Source: Streptomyces zagrosensis
Lineage (GTDB): Bacteria; Actinomycetota; Actinomycetes; Streptomycetales; Streptomycetaceae
NCBI RefSeq assembly: GCF_014203645.1
Contig: NZ_JACHJL010000020.1
Span: forward strand, 1-64,000
DNA: 64,000 nucleotides
Direction of reading: 5' to 3'
Position numbers and translations under genes: made by a program. The number at the start of each line of letters is the position of its first letter. Within the stretch, counting starts at the first letter, position 1. Below, one piece after another: positions 26,493 through 34,845 of the stretch. The notes under the pieces were generated by a model that was given only the letters and a program-made list of their open reading frames with translations, was not told where the DNA came from and ran no database searches.

Positions 26493-27710
26493 TCACGCCG
26501 TGTCGGCCGTACGCGCCAGGCACGCGTGCAGGGTGAGCGCCACGTGGAGCGCGACCGCGCGCCAGCCGTCGTCGAGCGCCGGGGAACCGATGAGTTGCCT
26601 GACCCGGTTGAGCCGGTAGTACAGCGTGGCGCGGTGGATGGCGAGGTGGGCGCACGCGGCCGGGGCACCGCGACCGGCGTCCAGGTAGGCGAGCGCGGTC
26701 CGCCAGTGCTCCGGGCCGCCGTCGCGGAGCAGCACATACGCGTCCTCGCTGATCTCGCGCACGGTGGCGGGGGTCAGCGTCAGGCCGTACAGCAGGCGCC
26801 ATGGGCCCAGTTCCCGCCAGCGCAGCGGCGCACCGGGCGCGCCGCGCAGCGCGGCGACCTCGGCGGTGAAGCGGGCCCGGCGCGCGGCCTCGGGCAGGTC
26901 CTCGGCCGCGTCGGCGCTCGTGGTCCCCATCGCCGTCCGATATCCGGCGGTAGGTGCGACGTGGCACAGCGACGCCTCGACGACCTCGGCGTCCCCTGCG
27001 GTGCGGTTGCGGGAGAGCGTGAGCAGGGTTTCCCCGGCCAGCCCGGCTAGGAACGGCCGGCCGAACTGCCGGCGCGCGAGGTCCGGCAGCGGGTCCCTCA
27101 GCCGCGCCCGGTCCATCGCGGCATCCGGTCGCGGGGTGGCGGCCTGGACGGCGTGCACGGTGAACGTCCCGTCGCCCGGCAGACGCCCGAGCCCGATCGC
27201 CTCGCGAACGGCGTTCGCCGCCGTCTCCTCGCACGTCGCGGCGGCCAGCAGGGTGGCTATCGTTTCAGCGCGGGCCCGCAGCACCGTGTCGTCGGCCCAC
27301 ATCAGGTCAGCGAGGTCGGCAGCGACCCGGCAGGCCCGGGCCGTGGCGCCGAGTGGGGCGGGTGGCTCGTCGAACAGCCACAGGTAGCCCAGGAGTCGCC
27401 CGTCGCGCCGGATGGGGAAGCAGATCCGCGGCAGCATGCCGAAGCCGGGGTGGGCGGGCAGCCGCACCGGCCGCGTCGAGATGGCGATGTTCCGGTCCAG
27501 CATCCACGGGACGGGCCCCGGGGGCGGGGCGCGGTCGATGATGGCGTCGATGCGGACCTGGTCGATGGGGCCGGTCTGCGCGCTGGCGCACAGCAGCCCG
27601 AGTTGCGGGTCATCCACCGCGACCGAGCGCCCGATGGCCCTCGCCAGGTCGTCCACGAGTGCCTGCACGCGGCCCAGTTGGGCCATCTCGAAGCCGTTCG
27701 GTTGCGACAC
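26493..27710 (-). CDS. PucR-family transcriptional regulator
   Basis: A 405-residue PucR/CdaR-type regulator. It has an N-terminal GAF-like sensory part (RSVAVDDPQLGLLCASA; MLPRICFPIRRDGRLLGYLW), a middle region, and a C-terminal PucR HTH (RTALAYLDAGRGAPAACAHL, AIHRATLYYRLNRVRQLIGS). PucR proteins often govern amino-acid or purine catabolic genes, and this gene is divergent from an amino-acid dehydrogenase with 111 bases between them. A direct regulator-target pair is likely. GTG start; an internal start at 27686 (MAQLGR) is possible. Confidence 0.88.
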   Translation of the reverse strand: MSQPNGFEMAQLGRVQALVDDLARAIGRSVAVDDPQLGLLCASAQTGPIDQVRIDAIIDRAPPPGPVPWMLDRNIAISTRPVRLPAHPGFGMLPRICFPIRRDGRLLGYLWLFDEPPAPLGATARACRVAADLADLMWADDTVLRARAETIATLLAAATCEETAANAVREAIGLGRLPGDGTFTVHAVQAATPRPDAAMDRARLRDPLPDLARRQFGRPFLAGLAGETLLTLSRNRTAGDAEVVEASLCHVAPTAGYRTAMGTTSADAAEDLPEAARRARFTAEVAALRGAPGAPLRWRELGPWRLLYGLTLTPATVREISEDAYVLLRDGGPEHWRTALAYLDAGRGAPAACAHLAIHRATLYYRLNRVRQLIGSPALDDGWRAVALHVALTLHACLARTADTA

Positions 27711-27821
27711 CTGTCGAACCTAGTCGAGCTGTCTGTCGCGGGACAAGCCGGCCGGCGGTGCCCCACCATCGGGGTGTTCCGCGAGCATGGGCACCGAGCC
27801 CGGCTGACAAGGGGGCACTGC

Positions 27822-29201
27822 GTGGACGACAGCCTGTTCACCCCACTGGCCGCCGCCGGCCTGACGAGCCTCACGGTGCAGTACGACTGGCGCACCGACC
27901 GGCACCGGCTGTTCGCTGCCCGGGAGTGGGAGCCGGACCTGGATTTCGCGCGCTACCGCGCGGAGTTCGACGCCGAGACGCTGCTCACCCCGGACGGGAT
28001 CTACCTCAACCACCGCCAGGTGGAGCGGTTGTTCGCCGAGCATGGCCTGTCTGGCTACCTGTCGACCGTGCTGGACCTGGTGAGGGCGGGCCGGCACGTC
28101 GGGATCGAGGCGTACTTCCACGCCGGCAAGGACATCCGCTTCCTGTGCCACCAGCACAGCAGGCGCCAGGGGGTGATGAACCGACGGCACGCGATCATGG
28201 CTGGCGGCATCCGGCGCCACGCGCCCACCGAGCGCGAACTGGACGTCATCGTGGACGGATTGAACCTCGGGCGTGCCATGAGCTTCAAGAACGTCGCCGC
28301 CGGGATCGACTTCGGTGGCTGCAAGACCACCGTGCAGATGGCGCCGCTGTACCTGGCTGACCTGGCGGCCGTCGGGTTCCTCGCCTACGCGCTCGACCGA
28401 TGCCGGACCATGACCGGGCCGGACATGAACTTCCCGACCGGGATGTCAGACGTGGTCAACGCCCACTTCTCGGCCTCGTTCACCAGCGGCCCCGGCTCGC
28501 CCCTGGGCGAGACGGGCCGGCCCACCGCCTACGGCACCTTCCTCGCGCTGCGGGAGGCGGTGCGCTTCCGCGAGGGCCGCGCCTCGCTCGCCGGCAAGAG
28601 CGTGGCCGTGATGGGCCTGGGCGCGGTCGGCTGGCACATGGCCGAGCACCTGCTCGACGCGGGAGCGTGCCTCTATGTCGCCGACACCGACGAGGACAAG
28701 GTCGGGCGGTTCCTGGCCGCGCACGCGGGCGGGCGGACCGGCGGTGGGAGCGGGGCGTCGCGCGGCGCCGTCCACGCCGTACCGGCCGCGCGAGTCCTGG
28801 ACCTGGAAGCCGACGTGCTCTGCCCCTGCGCCGTCGGTGGCATTTTGAGCGAGGAGGCCATCGCGCAGCTTCGCTTCCAATACGTCTTCGGCCCGGCCAA
28901 CAACCAACTGGCCGCCACCGACCAGCGCGAGGAGATCCGCCTGGCCCGCCTGTTGGCTGAGCGCGGCATCCTCTTTCAGACCGAGTGGTGGCACAACACC
29001 GCCGGAGTCATGTGCGGCGCCGAGGAGTACCTGCACGGGGCCGACGCCAGCTACGACCGGCTGCGCGAGAGGATTGAGCGCACCGTGCCGGCCAGGACAC
29101 AACACAACCTCGCGGAGGCCGAGCGCCTCGGCATCACCCCTACCGAGAACGCGTACCGCGTCTGCGTAGACCGGATCTACCCGCCGTCCGCCATGGAGTG
29201 A
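27822..29201 (+). CDS. Glu/Leu/Phe/Val dehydrogenase-family protein
   Basis: A 459-residue amino-acid dehydrogenase homologue. The N-terminal substrate domain contains GIDFGGCKTTVQMAP, which keeps the glycine-rich loop and Lys of the family, and the C-terminal Rossmann domain has VAVMGLGAVGWHMAEHL, LCPCAVGGIL and GPANNQLA as in leucine dehydrogenase. It is ~100 residues longer than usual leucine dehydrogenases, and the usual DxxxNAGG stretch is replaced by WWHNTAGVMCG. It would interconvert a 2-oxo acid and an amino acid with NAD(P). GTG start with AAGGGGG 6 bases before it. Likely provides or removes an amino-acid precursor under the PucR regulator. Confidence 0.85.
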   Translation: MDDSLFTPLAAAGLTSLTVQYDWRTDRHRLFAAREWEPDLDFARYRAEFDAETLLTPDGIYLNHRQVERLFAEHGLSGYLSTVLDLVRAGRHVGIEAYFHAGKDIRFLCHQHSRRQGVMNRRHAIMAGGIRRHAPTERELDVIVDGLNLGRAMSFKNVAAGIDFGGCKTTVQMAPLYLADLAAVGFLAYALDRCRTMTGPDMNFPTGMSDVVNAHFSASFTSGPGSPLGETGRPTAYGTFLALREAVRFREGRASLAGKSVAVMGLGAVGWHMAEHLLDAGACLYVADTDEDKVGRFLAAHAGGRTGGGSGASRGAVHAVPAARVLDLEADVLCPCAVGGILSEEAIAQLRFQYVFGPANNQLAATDQREEIRLARLLAERGILFQTEWWHNTAGVMCGAEEYLHGADASYDRLRERIERTVPARTQHNLAEAERLGITPTENAYRVCVDRIYPPSAME

Positions 29202-29761
29202 ACACCGCGCACGCGCTGCGTTCCCACCCGGCCAGAAAGGCGGCCTGCCGAACATGGCCGGTACGCGGCCCCGCGCACCGGCCGGCCGCGGGCCGGGCCC
29301 CCGGCCGTAGTGGCCCTCCCGTCGAGCCAGTGGTTCCGGACGCGGGCGCCGTGCGGACGGTCGGGGCACAGATCGGGTCTCAGGAGGCGGCCGTCACGTC
29401 GCTCCTGGGCGGGGGGTCGAGTGTGTCGCGACCCGGCGGGTCCGGCGGGGTGGTGCGCGCGGGGCGCGGGCGCGGCGGGCACGCCGGCGCTTCTGTGCCC
29501 CGGGCCGGTGCGGCGCCGGTCGCCTCGGTCTACTGGTCGCGACCGCCCTGCCCCCTGGTGCCCCGTCGGGCGACTCCGGTGGCCGCAGGGTCGCGCGGCC
29601 ACCGGAGTGCGCTCCAACACCCCGGTTCAGCGGCGGCGTTGGTCTCCGGGGCCGCACGGGAAGGCCCTTTCGAATTCGCCGATGGTCGGGGCTTTGCTGC
29701 TTGGTGCTTGTGCCGGGTGGGCGCGCGGCCCCTGCCGGTGGTGGGAGGCGCGCGGTCGCGG
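29202..29761. other. Convergent spacer, no gene
   Basis: Very G+C-rich DNA between convergent genes. Long open frames on both strands lack ribosome sites and biased codons. A short GGCCGGG-CC-CCCGGCC hairpin near 29300 is the only structure seen. Confidence 0.4.
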
Positions 29762-30407
29762 TCAGTGTTTGGCGTCGGTGCTCCGGTGGCAGCCGCAGGA
29801 GCAACAGGCGGCCTTGACCACCACGTCGTCGATGGTCGGCCCGATGGTCGGCCCGTAGGCAGAGTTGGGCGTGGTGCTGACGTACGTCACGGTGGTGGAG
29901 GCGGACCGGGCGACGAAGAACACCTGGCGTCCCGCGTACCCCACGTTGGTCCGGCTCTTGCCGGTGATATCGAAGGTGAACTCGTGGAAGTTCTGCCCGT
30001 CCACGAGCACGTGGCCGGACTTGACCGCCGGTCCGCCCCCGGGGTTGCCGACGAGGGCGTAGGTGAGGGCGTAGGTCCTGCCGGGGGTGACGTGCCCGGC
30101 TGGCCGCCGTTGAGGTCGCGGACTGGTCGCGGTCCGCGGCCTGCCAGAAGCCGCGGCCGATGTGCTCCACGTTCTTCTGGCCCGCGGTCCACGGGCCTAT
30201 CGACTGGCCCGCCCGCACGGTGGTGAGGGCGTAGGCGGGAACCCTGGGGTCCTTGAAGCTCCCGTCGTCGATGCCACGTGTCGCGCTGGGCGGCTTGGCG
30301 GTGCTGGTCGACGCCTTCTCCTGGGTCGGCGCGGCCACTGTGGCACCGGCCGCGGCACCCAGCAGCCCGAGTGCGGCGATCGCGGTCGCCTACGGTCGTA
30401 CGGACAC
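29762..30407 (-). pseudogene. DUF642-like secreted protein gene, inactivated
   Basis: Starts at GTG 30407 after a strong GGGAGGA site. A TAG at 30390-30392 interrupts codon 6 of the signal peptide. The frame then gives ATAIAALGLLGAAAGATVAA and GSFKDPRVPAYALTTVRAGQ. Near 30110 it shifts to VRDLNGGQPGT, then again to HVTPGRTYALTYALVGNPGG, and ends FEF-type strands with TIDDVVVKAACCSCGCH at 29762. This is the layout of DUF642/choice-of-anchor C proteins. One nonsense codon plus two frameshifts indicate a dead gene at the distal end of the long operon. Confidence 0.65.
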
Positions 30408-30742
30408 TGTGTCCTCCCGAGTCTCCACAGCATGGTTCGAGCACCGAGAACTGTGGTCCCCTACCCCCGGCATGGCCACCCCCGGTGGAGGGCGTGCCGA
30501 CGCGCGCGAACGACCCGGCGGGCCCGCGTTCCTCGGCCGGCGGGACGGGGAGCATCCGCGCCGCCGCGGGGGACCGACGACTCCGAGTGCGGTCACGTCG
30601 CCCCCGCGTCGTGGAGCACGCGCCGGAGCACCTCGCGTGTGACCAGGTACCCGGCCGCGGGCGGGCGGGCGCCAAGGTTCGCCTTGCGGTCGGGACGTGA
30701 ACGGCCCCGCCCCCGGACGAAGGACGGGCTGCGTGGAGGTGG
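30408..30742. other. Spacer between LuxR-type gene and pseudogene
   Basis: No gene seen. It may carry the promoter of the inactivated secreted-protein gene. Confidence 0.3.
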
Positions 30743-31036
30743 TCACGACGCTTCTACGGCGAGGCCGGTACGGGGAGCGGAGGCCGGTGGGGCCGGGACT
30801 GGTGGCAGGCGCGTGCCCTTCGGCGCCGTCACTCCCATGGCGAGCAGCAGCAGGTGCATGCGGTGGCGCGCGCCCGTCTTCCCCCGGATGCGGCGCAGAT
30901 AGGTGTCCACGGTGTGCGGACTCACCTCCATGCAGTGGGCGATGGCCGCATAGGTGTGGCCCGCCGCGAGGTACACCAGGACCTCCCGCTCGCGAGCGCT
31001 GAGGCGTTGGAGCGCGCCCTGCTGGAAGTGGTCCAT
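30743..31036 (-). CDS. Small LuxR/GerE-type HTH regulator
   Basis: A 97-residue protein that is little more than a GerE-type HTH (LSAREREVLVYLAAGHTYAA, MEVSPHTVDTYLRRIRGKTG), as in stand-alone regulators related to WhiE/BldM C-termini. ATG at 31036 with GAGGAG 10 bases upstream. No receiver or ligand domain, so its activity may be set by abundance or a partner. It is the last intact gene of the long minus-strand run and may feed back on the cluster. Confidence 0.8.
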   Translation of the reverse strand: MDHFQQGALQRLSAREREVLVYLAAGHTYAAIAHCMEVSPHTVDTYLRRIRGKTGARHRMHLLLLAMGVTAPKGTRLPPVPAPPASAPRTGLAVEAS

Positions 31037-31183
31037 GACGTCGGGGCTCCTCGGTTGGTCGTCGTGTCGGGTGGGTCCCGGCCCCGACGCTGGGGGCCGG
31101 GCGGTCCCCTCCGGTCTCCTGCGGGTGGGGCGGGCGGGGTTCGGTGGTGGCGGATGGGCGGGGCCGGGCAAGGGAGCCGGGTG

Positions 31184-31876
31184 TCAGTCCTCCGCGTGCG
31201 GGCGGAAGGGACACGACCAGTGTGGGCTCTGGAATCTGCCGGAGTACTGGGGCGCCTCCGACCGCTCGCCGTGCTCGGCCAGCATGGGATTCACCGAGCC
31301 CTGGAGCCTGACCTCGCGGGCCCTGATGCGGGTCCGCAGGCCCTGGTAGACGCCCGACTCCTTCAACCTGGCGAACTGGCGGTGCGAGTTGAACACCACG
31401 GTCGGAATCGGGGACCGGCGCGATATCCGGGTGGCGCCGGGGTGCAGGCCGACCACGAAGAAGGGATGGCCCGCGACGCTGAAGCCGAAGGACGGGCTGC
31501 CCGGGTCGCTGGACACGTCCGGCGCGTATTCGTGCCGGGTGCGGTCGCGCTCGTGCAGTGCCTGCAGGAGGCCCCACAGGACGCGCTCGAACTCTGCCTC
31601 GTCCCGCACGGTGGAGGCGGCGAAAAGCGCGGCGAAGGAATGGAAGCCGGGGTCCGTGCCGGGCGCGAGGCGGCGTTCCACGAAGGCGGTCAGGTCGGCG
31701 TGGAGCGCGCGGACCTCGGTCTCGCCGGTGAGTCGCCCGTAATCGCGGACGACCAGTTCGCCGCGGTGCAGCGCCGCCAGAGCCCCCAGGCAAGTGAACC
31801 GGTCGCTCTCCAGCCAGGCGGTGAACCGCTCGGCTGCTCGCCGAGGGGCCTCGGCGCGCCGTTCGGGGTCCCTCAT
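31184..31876 (-). CDS. YqcI/YcgG-family haem N-oxygenase-like protein
   Basis: A 230-residue YqcI/YcgG-family protein. Family signatures run in order: FFVVGLHPGATRISRRSP, TVVFNSHRQFARLKESGVYQ, LQGSVNPMLAEHGERSEAPQ and QSPHWSCPFRP. Characterised members such as GntA of guanitoxin biosynthesis are haem-dependent enzymes that N-hydroxylate guanidine or amine groups of amino-acid-derived substrates. Here it overlaps the PheT-like gene by ATGA, so it belongs to the pathway. Its probable role is N-oxidation of an amino-acid-derived group; the substrate is unknown. Confidence 0.8.
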   Translation of the reverse strand: MRDPERRAEAPRRAAERFTAWLESDRFTCLGALAALHRGELVVRDYGRLTGETEVRALHADLTAFVERRLAPGTDPGFHSFAALFAASTVRDEAEFERVLWGLLQALHERDRTRHEYAPDVSSDPGSPSFGFSVAGHPFFVVGLHPGATRISRRSPIPTVVFNSHRQFARLKESGVYQGLRTRIRAREVRLQGSVNPMLAEHGERSEAPQYSGRFQSPHWSCPFRPHAED

Positions 31877-33900
31877 AGGCCTTCCCATCCCCGGGCGCGC
31901 ACGGCGCTCAGCACCGTCTCGCGCCGCCTCCGGCGCTCGGCGCGCAGCCCGCCCCCGCCGTCCCAGCAAAACTCCGCGCGGACGGTCAGGGAAAGCAGTC
32001 CGCTACCGATTCGCTCGCCCTGGCCTAGGTCCTTCACGCGCACCAGCTGCTGTGTGGTGCCGCCTGCCTCGGCCACCAGGCCGAGCACGTCAGCGGCCGA
32101 CGTCTCCTCGGGGGTGACGACGGTGACATTGAAGGCGGGCAGCGGCAGCCGCTCAGGCAGTCGCACCGCCCTCCGGCTCAGTGGCAGCTCGCGCAGGGCG
32201 CCCAGGTCCAGGTCGGCGCCGAACAGCACGGCGCCCGTCGCCTCGGAGTGCTCGGCCGGCTTCGCCGCTATCCGGCCCGCCCAACCCACCTCACGGCCGC
32301 CCAGCCTGACGGCGAAGGAGGCCGAGGCGTCAAACGCGGGATGTCCGGCCGGGGCCAGCTCGGGTTCGCCCCGCTCGGTCGCGCTGCCCAGCACGTGCAG
32401 GAGGGCCAGGAGATCGGCGAAGGCGGCCAACCGCGGGGCGGGGTCGTTGAGCGAGGACGGGGCGAGGGGGCCGCCGAGCACCGCGGTGAACCGCCAACGC
32501 TCGGCTCCGGGGCGGGTGGAGATTGGGACCGCGCCGATCTCGAAGTGGTGGGCGGCGCCGGTGTGCCGGAGCGACCGCGCAGCGACCTTCAGCACGCCCG
32601 GCAGCAGCGAGTCGCGCAGCAGCAGGTTGCGCATCCCGGCGCGCCCCCTGACCTCAATGGCCGGCGCGGCGGACCCGGCCTCTCGGGCGTGCGAGGGGGC
32701 CGCCCGCGGCGCCTGGGTGAGCACCGGCGTGATGACCTCGTACAGCCCGGCGCGTACGGCGGCGTCCCGGACCGTGCGGCGCAGTGCCAGATCGACCGCG
32801 GGCGCCGGAGGGCGGACGGGCGGTGGCAGCCGGGCCGGTACGGCGTGGTGCCCGTGCACCCTGGCGATCTCCGCCGCCACCATGGCGACCCGGTCCAGGT
32901 CGGGCCGCGACGGCGGCGCGGTCAGCCACAGTGCGCCGTCGGGCGCCGCTTCGACGCGCACGCCCACCGTCCGCAGCAGGTCCGCGATCCGCCCCGCGCT
33001 CAGGCCCGGGTCGACCGCGTGCCGCAGCTCGTCGGTGTGCACCAGCCAGGTGCGCGGCGCGGGTTCCGCCCGTCCCCCGGCACCCACCGCCGTCACCGCG
33101 CCAGGGGCGCCGCCGGCCGCCAGTTCGGCCGCCCTGGCGACGGAGAGGTCGCAGGCTGCGGGATGGAGGCCGCGCGTGAGCCTGGTCGCGATATCGCCGT
33201 CGGCCGCCTCCGGGCCGTACGCCGCGCCGGCCGCCCGCATCGCGCGCGGTGCCAGCCACCAGGCGAACAACAAGACCTCGCGACCAAGCGGCGGTACGGG
33301 GGCGGGTTGCTCGCGTCGGCAGGGCAGGGCCAGCGGGCGGTCCCCGCTGGCCAGCAGCGGGGAGCCGGCGGGGAGGCGGGGGGCGCCGTGCGGGGTGCGG
33401 CCGGCCGCCGCCGCCTCGCTCGGGGTGGCGGGGCGCAGCCGCAGGACGCCGGCCGACACCAAGCGGGCGTCGACGGCGCCGACGGGTTGCCCGGTCTCCA
33501 ACTCAACGTAGCGCAGCAGGTCGGCGACCGTGCCGGTGACCTCGATGCCCGCGTCGACCAGCAGCCGGGTGTGCGGGGCGGGGAGGCGGATACCGTCCGG
33601 CTCGGTCAGGGCGATCGCCGCCACCCGTGCGCTCAGTCCGTCGGCGATCTCGATCCGCAGTGCGGGGCCGGCCGGGAGCCGGGGCGCGGGGCGGGGCGGC
33701 AGGCCCGCCCTGCTCCGCAGCTCGGTGGCCAGCCCGTCGAGCGAGGCCAGGTGGGCGGGGCCGGAGTCGAGGTCGACCTCGATGGCGTCCGCCCCGCCGG
33801 ATCGCGCGTCGGCCCCGGCCTCGCGCAGCCAGGCCAGCAGCGTCGCGGCGTCCGGCCGGAAACCGCACGCGCCCTCCGACCAGGACAGGGGCAATCTCAT
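31873..33900 (-). CDS. PheT-like protein (PheRS beta-subunit paralogue)
   Basis: A 675-residue homologue of the phenylalanyl-tRNA synthetase beta subunit. Seen in order: a short B1-like N-terminus, B3/B4 editing-like region (ARVAAIALTEPDGIRLPAPH, VADLLRYVELETGQPVGAVD), B5 (RIADLLRTVGVRVEAAPDGA), the catalytic-core-like B6/B7 (RDSLLPGVLKVAARSLRHTG), and a C-terminal ferredoxin-fold anticodon-binding domain (LPAFNVTVVTPEETSAADVL). The EMAP-type tRNA-binding domain, normally near residues 40-150, is absent: the frame passes from ARSGGADAIEV straight to PAHLASLDGLATEL. It follows the PheS-like gene and overlaps the next gene by 4 bases. Role: resistance PheRS or repurposed activating enzyme. Confidence 0.85.
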   Translation of the reverse strand: MRLPLSWSEGACGFRPDAATLLAWLREAGADARSGGADAIEVDLDSGPAHLASLDGLATELRSRAGLPPRPAPRLPAGPALRIEIADGLSARVAAIALTEPDGIRLPAPHTRLLVDAGIEVTGTVADLLRYVELETGQPVGAVDARLVSAGVLRLRPATPSEAAAAGRTPHGAPRLPAGSPLLASGDRPLALPCRREQPAPVPPLGREVLLFAWWLAPRAMRAAGAAYGPEAADGDIATRLTRGLHPAACDLSVARAAELAAGGAPGAVTAVGAGGRAEPAPRTWLVHTDELRHAVDPGLSAGRIADLLRTVGVRVEAAPDGALWLTAPPSRPDLDRVAMVAAEIARVHGHHAVPARLPPPVRPPAPAVDLALRRTVRDAAVRAGLYEVITPVLTQAPRAAPSHAREAGSAAPAIEVRGRAGMRNLLLRDSLLPGVLKVAARSLRHTGAAHHFEIGAVPISTRPGAERWRFTAVLGGPLAPSSLNDPAPRLAAFADLLALLHVLGSATERGEPELAPAGHPAFDASASFAVRLGGREVGWAGRIAAKPAEHSEATGAVLFGADLDLGALRELPLSRRAVRLPERLPLPAFNVTVVTPEETSAADVLGLVAEAGGTTQQLVRVKDLGQGERIGSGLLSLTVRAEFCWDGGGGLRAERRRRRETVLSAVRARGWEGL

Positions 33901-33923
33901 CGGCTTGCACCTCTTTCGTGTGG

Positions 33924-34784
33924 TTAGTCGAACTGCTCCAGCACCCGCGTGTCGTTGACCAGCAACTCCCGGATGTCGTCGATGCCGTGCCGCAGGCGCA
34001 GCAGGCGCTCCAGTGAGCAACCGAAGCTCAATCCCATCAAGTGGCCGGCGCGGTAACCGCCGGCGGTGAGGACCTCGTCCCGCAGCACGCCGCCGGCGGC
34101 GATCTCCACCCGCCCGCGTCCCGAGCACTCGTCGCACCCGTCCGCGCAGCGGGGGCAGGCGATGTCGAGGGCGAAGCCGGGGGCGTTGTAGGGTTGTCGG
34201 CCGCGCCTGAGCCAGCGCGGGTGTTCCGGCCCGAACAGTCCCGCCACGAGCGTGTCGAACAGGCCCACCAGATCGGGCAGGCCCAGGTCCGGCTGGACGA
34301 CCACGCCGTCGATCTGGGTGAACTGGGGGGTGGAGTACGGCGAGGCGAGTTCGTTGCGGAAGCAGGTGGCGACCAGCAGCGCGCGGGCCGGCCCCGGCGC
34401 GGCCCGGCGCAGCACGCCGAGGATGCCGGATGAGGCGTGGCTGCGCAGGACGATGCCGGGGGCGGGGAAGAACGTGAGCCGGGTGCGCGTCGGATGGTCC
34501 GGTGGGTAGCCGAGCAGGTCGAAGTTGTCCTCCTCGTGCTCCAGTAGGGGCAGGCGCACTACGTCGAAGCCAAGCCGCACGTACAGGTCGCTGACGCGGT
34601 CCGCCAGGGCCGACACCGGGTGCGGGCGCCCGATCCTGGGCCCGGCCGGCGGCAGTCCCGGATCGCAACGGGCCGCCGCCACTTCGGGAGTGGGCCGCAG
34701 CGCCGGCGTCTGCTGCCCGGGCGCGGGGGCGGGCCGGCCCGACGCGGCCCCCGCGCACGGGGGCCGGGGCCGTGCCGTGGTCAT
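33924..34784 (-). CDS. PheS-like protein (PheRS alpha-subunit paralogue)
   Basis: A 286-residue class II synthetase-type protein. The start is GRPHPVSALADRVSDLYVRL (PheS HPL motif); VLRSHASSG matches the THTSxxQ strand; motif 2 is CFRNELASPYSTPQFTQIDG; motif 3 is GLSFGCSLERLLRLRHGIDD. The substrate-pocket FPFTEPS segment is replaced by CPRCADGCDECSGRG, a C-x2-C-x3-C-x2-C knuckle that could hold zinc. The usual FHQ of motif 2 is FTQ. No N-terminal coiled-coil tRNA arm is visible. It is 23 bases upstream of the PheT-like gene. Altered specificity is likely. Confidence 0.85.
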   Translation of the reverse strand: MTTARPRPPCAGAASGRPAPAPGQQTPALRPTPEVAAARCDPGLPPAGPRIGRPHPVSALADRVSDLYVRLGFDVVRLPLLEHEEDNFDLLGYPPDHPTRTRLTFFPAPGIVLRSHASSGILGVLRRAAPGPARALLVATCFRNELASPYSTPQFTQIDGVVVQPDLGLPDLVGLFDTLVAGLFGPEHPRWLRRGRQPYNAPGFALDIACPRCADGCDECSGRGRVEIAAGGVLRDEVLTAGGYRAGHLMGLSFGCSLERLLRLRHGIDDIRELLVNDTRVLEQFD

Positions 34785-34845
34785 CGCGCCCACCCCGCCG
34801 CCGGGTGGGGGCGCGCCGGTGCCGGCGTGCCATGCGCCACCACCG

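Noticed and set aside
26284..27234. Long minus-strand frame overlapping the PucR gene
   Set aside because: Only its last ~25 codons look real (a gene remnant). The rest is a shadow of the PucR gene in another frame.
30854..33511. 885-codon plus-strand open frame across the PheT-like and YqcI/YcgG-like genes
   Set aside because: No ribosome site and no family motif; Arg/Ser/Pro-rich. The minus strand carries clear domains over the whole length.
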